Shown here: positions 5,664 through 6,211 of the stretch, piece after piece
How positions within the stretch are numbered: position 1 is the first letter of the stretch
Layout of the letters: each line of letters begins with the position of its first letter
Source: a bacterium
GTDB taxonomy: Bacteria > Bacteroidota > Bacteroidia > Bacteroidales > Muribaculaceae
Length of the DNA: 6,211 bases
Direction: 5' to 3'
Assembly (NCBI GenBank): GCA_004559845.1
Contig: SFWW01000140.1
Span: forward strand, 1-6,211
Position numbers and translations under genes: made by a program
The notes under the pieces: model-generated
Told to the model about the DNA's origin: nothing
What the model saw: only the letters and a program-made list of their open reading frames with translations
The model's database searches: none

Positions 5664-5759
5664 GTTTTTTTTCGGCGAAGCCGACTTTTTTTCCGCGAAG
5701 CGGCTTTTTCTTCGGGCGGCGAGGAATGTGAGTGGGATGCGAAGCAGCCCACCGTGGGC
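5664..5759 (+). repeat. 96-bp triple-hairpin intergenic element, copy C (diverged)
   Basis: Same length and order as copies A and B: T8 5665-5672, hairpin 5672-5684, T7 5686-5692, hairpin 5693-5703, interrupted T tract 5705-5712 with a C at 5710, third hairpin 5734-5750. The third hairpin has a different sequence (GGGATGC-GAA-GCAGCCC) but still folds, with one mismatch. An upstream GCCGAA at 5658-5663 could instead pair with TTCGGC at 5671-5676, an alternative fold not present in A or B. Confidence 0.9.
5672..5712 (+). terminator. Candidate tandem intrinsic terminator, copy C
   Basis: Same double hairpin and T-tract layout as at 320-360 and 2345-2385, but the second T tract is broken by a C. 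It lies about 480 bp after the stop at 5192, far for a primary terminator of that gene. It may insulate the downstream promoter at 6005-6035. Confidence 0.35.
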
Positions 5760-5761
5760 AA

Positions 5762-5807
5762 GAGTGGAGATAAAGCTGAAAATGAGTTTTCAGACTTTAT
5801 CCCACTC
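5762..5807. repeat. Long imperfect hairpin (20 bp stem, two bulges)
   Basis: GAGTGG (5762-5767) pairs with CCACTC (5802-5807), GATAAAG (5769-5775) with CTTTATC (5795-5801), and CTGAAAA (5776-5782) with TTTTCAG (5787-5793). The loop is TGAG and A5768 and A5794 are single-base bulges. It follows the 96-bp element directly and is absent after copies A and B, which suggests an inserted palindromic unit. Confidence 0.8.
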
Positions 5808-5820
5808 GCCGTCCCACGAT

Positions 5821-5834
5821 AGGGCTTTAGCCCT
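5821..5834. repeat. Short palindrome AGGGCT-TT-AGCCCT
   Basis: A 6-bp perfect stem with a two-base loop, 13 bp after the long hairpin and just before a C11 tract (5840-5850). It may belong to the same inserted unit. Confidence 0.55.
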
Positions 5835-5921
5835 CACATCCCCCCCCCCCGACTTTTTGTTCTGTTCCATCCCACAATGCCCAAATCCCCACCAAATCCC
5901 TCATCCATCCACCAGGTTGAA

Positions 5922-5975
5922 TCTATTCAATCTGTTGGGTCTATTGGGTCTGTTGGGTCTATAGCATCTATCCAC
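5922..5975 (+). repeat. 9-bp tandem array, TCTRTTGGG-like
   Basis: Six nonamers: TCTATTCAA, TCTGTTGGG, TCTATTGGG, TCTGTTGGG, TCTATAGCA and TCTATCCAC. The middle three are the best conserved and the outer ones decay, as expected of an ageing slippage array. It lies 30 bp upstream of the promoter's -33 element. Confidence 0.85.
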
Positions 5976-6004
5976 CCCAAAAAAAGCAAAATTCCCTATT
6001 GGTA

Positions 6005-6035
6005 TTGCCTTCCGTGCACACCATCATTAACTTTG
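6005..6035 (+). promoter_or_regulatory. Bacteroidota-type promoter for a gene starting at or beyond the window end
   Basis: A -7 box TAACTTTG (6028-6035) sits 20 bp downstream of a TTG (6005-6007) in a suitable -33 position. Transcription would begin near 6042. Unlike the other two promoters it has no hexamer array over the -33 region. It points toward the window's right edge. Confidence 0.65.
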
Positions 6036-6083
6036 CCACCAAGTTCTTTGAAATGTTTACAAAAAAGCAATCCGAACATCCAC

Positions 6084-6128
6084 ATCAAGTGTATCAGGTG
6101 TTTCAAGTGTTCCGGGTGTTTCAGGTGT
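6084..6128 (+). repeat. 9-bp tandem array in the leader, TTCAGGTGT-like
   Basis: Five contiguous nonamers: ATCAAGTGT, ATCAGGTGT, TTCAAGTGT, TCCGGGTGT and TTCAGGTGT. The array would be transcribed as part of the leader of the downstream gene. It has the same period as the array at 5922-5975 but a different sequence. Confidence 0.85.
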
Positions 6129-6139
6129 TTCATTTCGCT

Positions 6140-6173
6140 TTTGGACCACAAAACCGCCCGATTTTGGTCCAAA
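6140..6173 (+). promoter_or_regulatory. Leader hairpin upstream of a possible start codon
   Basis: TTTGGACC (6140-6147) pairs perfectly with GGTCCAAA (6166-6173). Inside, AAAA (6150-6153) can pair with TTTT (6162-6165) after a two-base AC bulge, leaving the loop CCGCCCGA. It would lie about 35 nt before the ATG at 6209. It could affect translation or mRNA stability; no known riboswitch is recognised. Confidence 0.5.
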
Positions 6174-6208
6174 TCCGAACTAAACCCACAAACCGTAACT
6201 ATTCAGCT

Positions 6209-6211
6209 ATG
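6209..6211 (+). CDS. Possible start codon of the next gene (partial)
   Basis: The window ends in ATG, downstream of a good promoter and a long leader with no Shine-Dalgarno sequence, which is normal in this phylum. Only the start codon is visible, so product and reality of the gene cannot be judged. A start further downstream is possible. Confidence 0.35.

Larger units (their letters stand above)
5193..6208 (+). other. Intergenic region 3: about 1 kb of stacked repeats and hairpins
   Basis: No gene is supported on either strand across about 1,016 bp. In order it has a C8 tract (5204-5211), 17-bp repeats ending in a 9-bp hairpin (5214-5266), mosaic module copy C (5274-5405), a largely unique stretch with a palindrome at 5516-5535, the third 96-bp element (5664-5759), a long imperfect hairpin (5762-5807), a small palindrome (5821-5834), a C11 tract (5840-5850), two 9-bp tandem arrays (5922-5975 and 6084-6128), a promoter (6005-6035) and a leader hairpin (6140-6173). 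Open frames here change register between repeat copies. Confidence 0.85.

Noticed and set aside
5415..5964. Short plus-strand open frames in spacer 3
   Set aside because: They run through hairpins, C11 and nonamer arrays, with repeat-like composition and no protein motif.

Overview
The window looks like chromosomal DNA from a Bacteroidales member of phylum Bacteroidota; a gut or oral genus is likely, but I cannot name it. The evidence is promoters of the Bacteroidota TAnnTTTG type, start codons without Shine-Dalgarno sequences, a C-terminal type IX secretion (T9SS) sorting motif, and choice-of-anchor/cleaved-adhesin and carboxypeptidase-regulatory-like modules.

The layout is a row of surface-protein cassettes, all on the + strand. 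Positions 1-24 are the last seven codons and stop of an upstream paralogue. Positions 632-2146 encode a 504-aa exported protein with a C-terminal T9SS type-A-like tail. Positions 2676-5192 encode an 838-aa exported protein made of two copies of an Ig-like/choice-of-anchor J unit and a C-terminal dockerin-like calcium-binding module. A fourth gene may start at the last three bases (6209-6211), behind its own promoter and a 165-nt leader. No enzyme, transposase, tRNA, rRNA or CRISPR array is visible.

About 2.15 kb, a third of the window, is non-coding, which is unusually high, and it is highly structured. All three intergenic regions (25-631, 2147-2675, 5193-6208) hold an element of exactly 96 bp: a T8 tract, a mini-hairpin with a GAA loop, T7, a second mini-hairpin, a further T-rich tract, a G-rich spacer and a third hairpin. 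Copy three keeps the third hairpin through paired base changes, which suggests selection on structure. Upstream of each 96-bp element is a mosaic of other repeated modules. Downstream lie short tandem arrays (6-, 8-10- or 9-bp periods) and then a promoter. In the first two promoters a hexanucleotide array covers the place where the -33 box should be, so repeat-number change could tune expression.

The two complete proteins are probably cell-surface or secreted adhesive or binding proteins. The repeated spacers make each gene its own transcription unit and give homology along which cassettes could be duplicated or converted. The least familiar part of the window is this three-copy intergenic element; its function is unknown.
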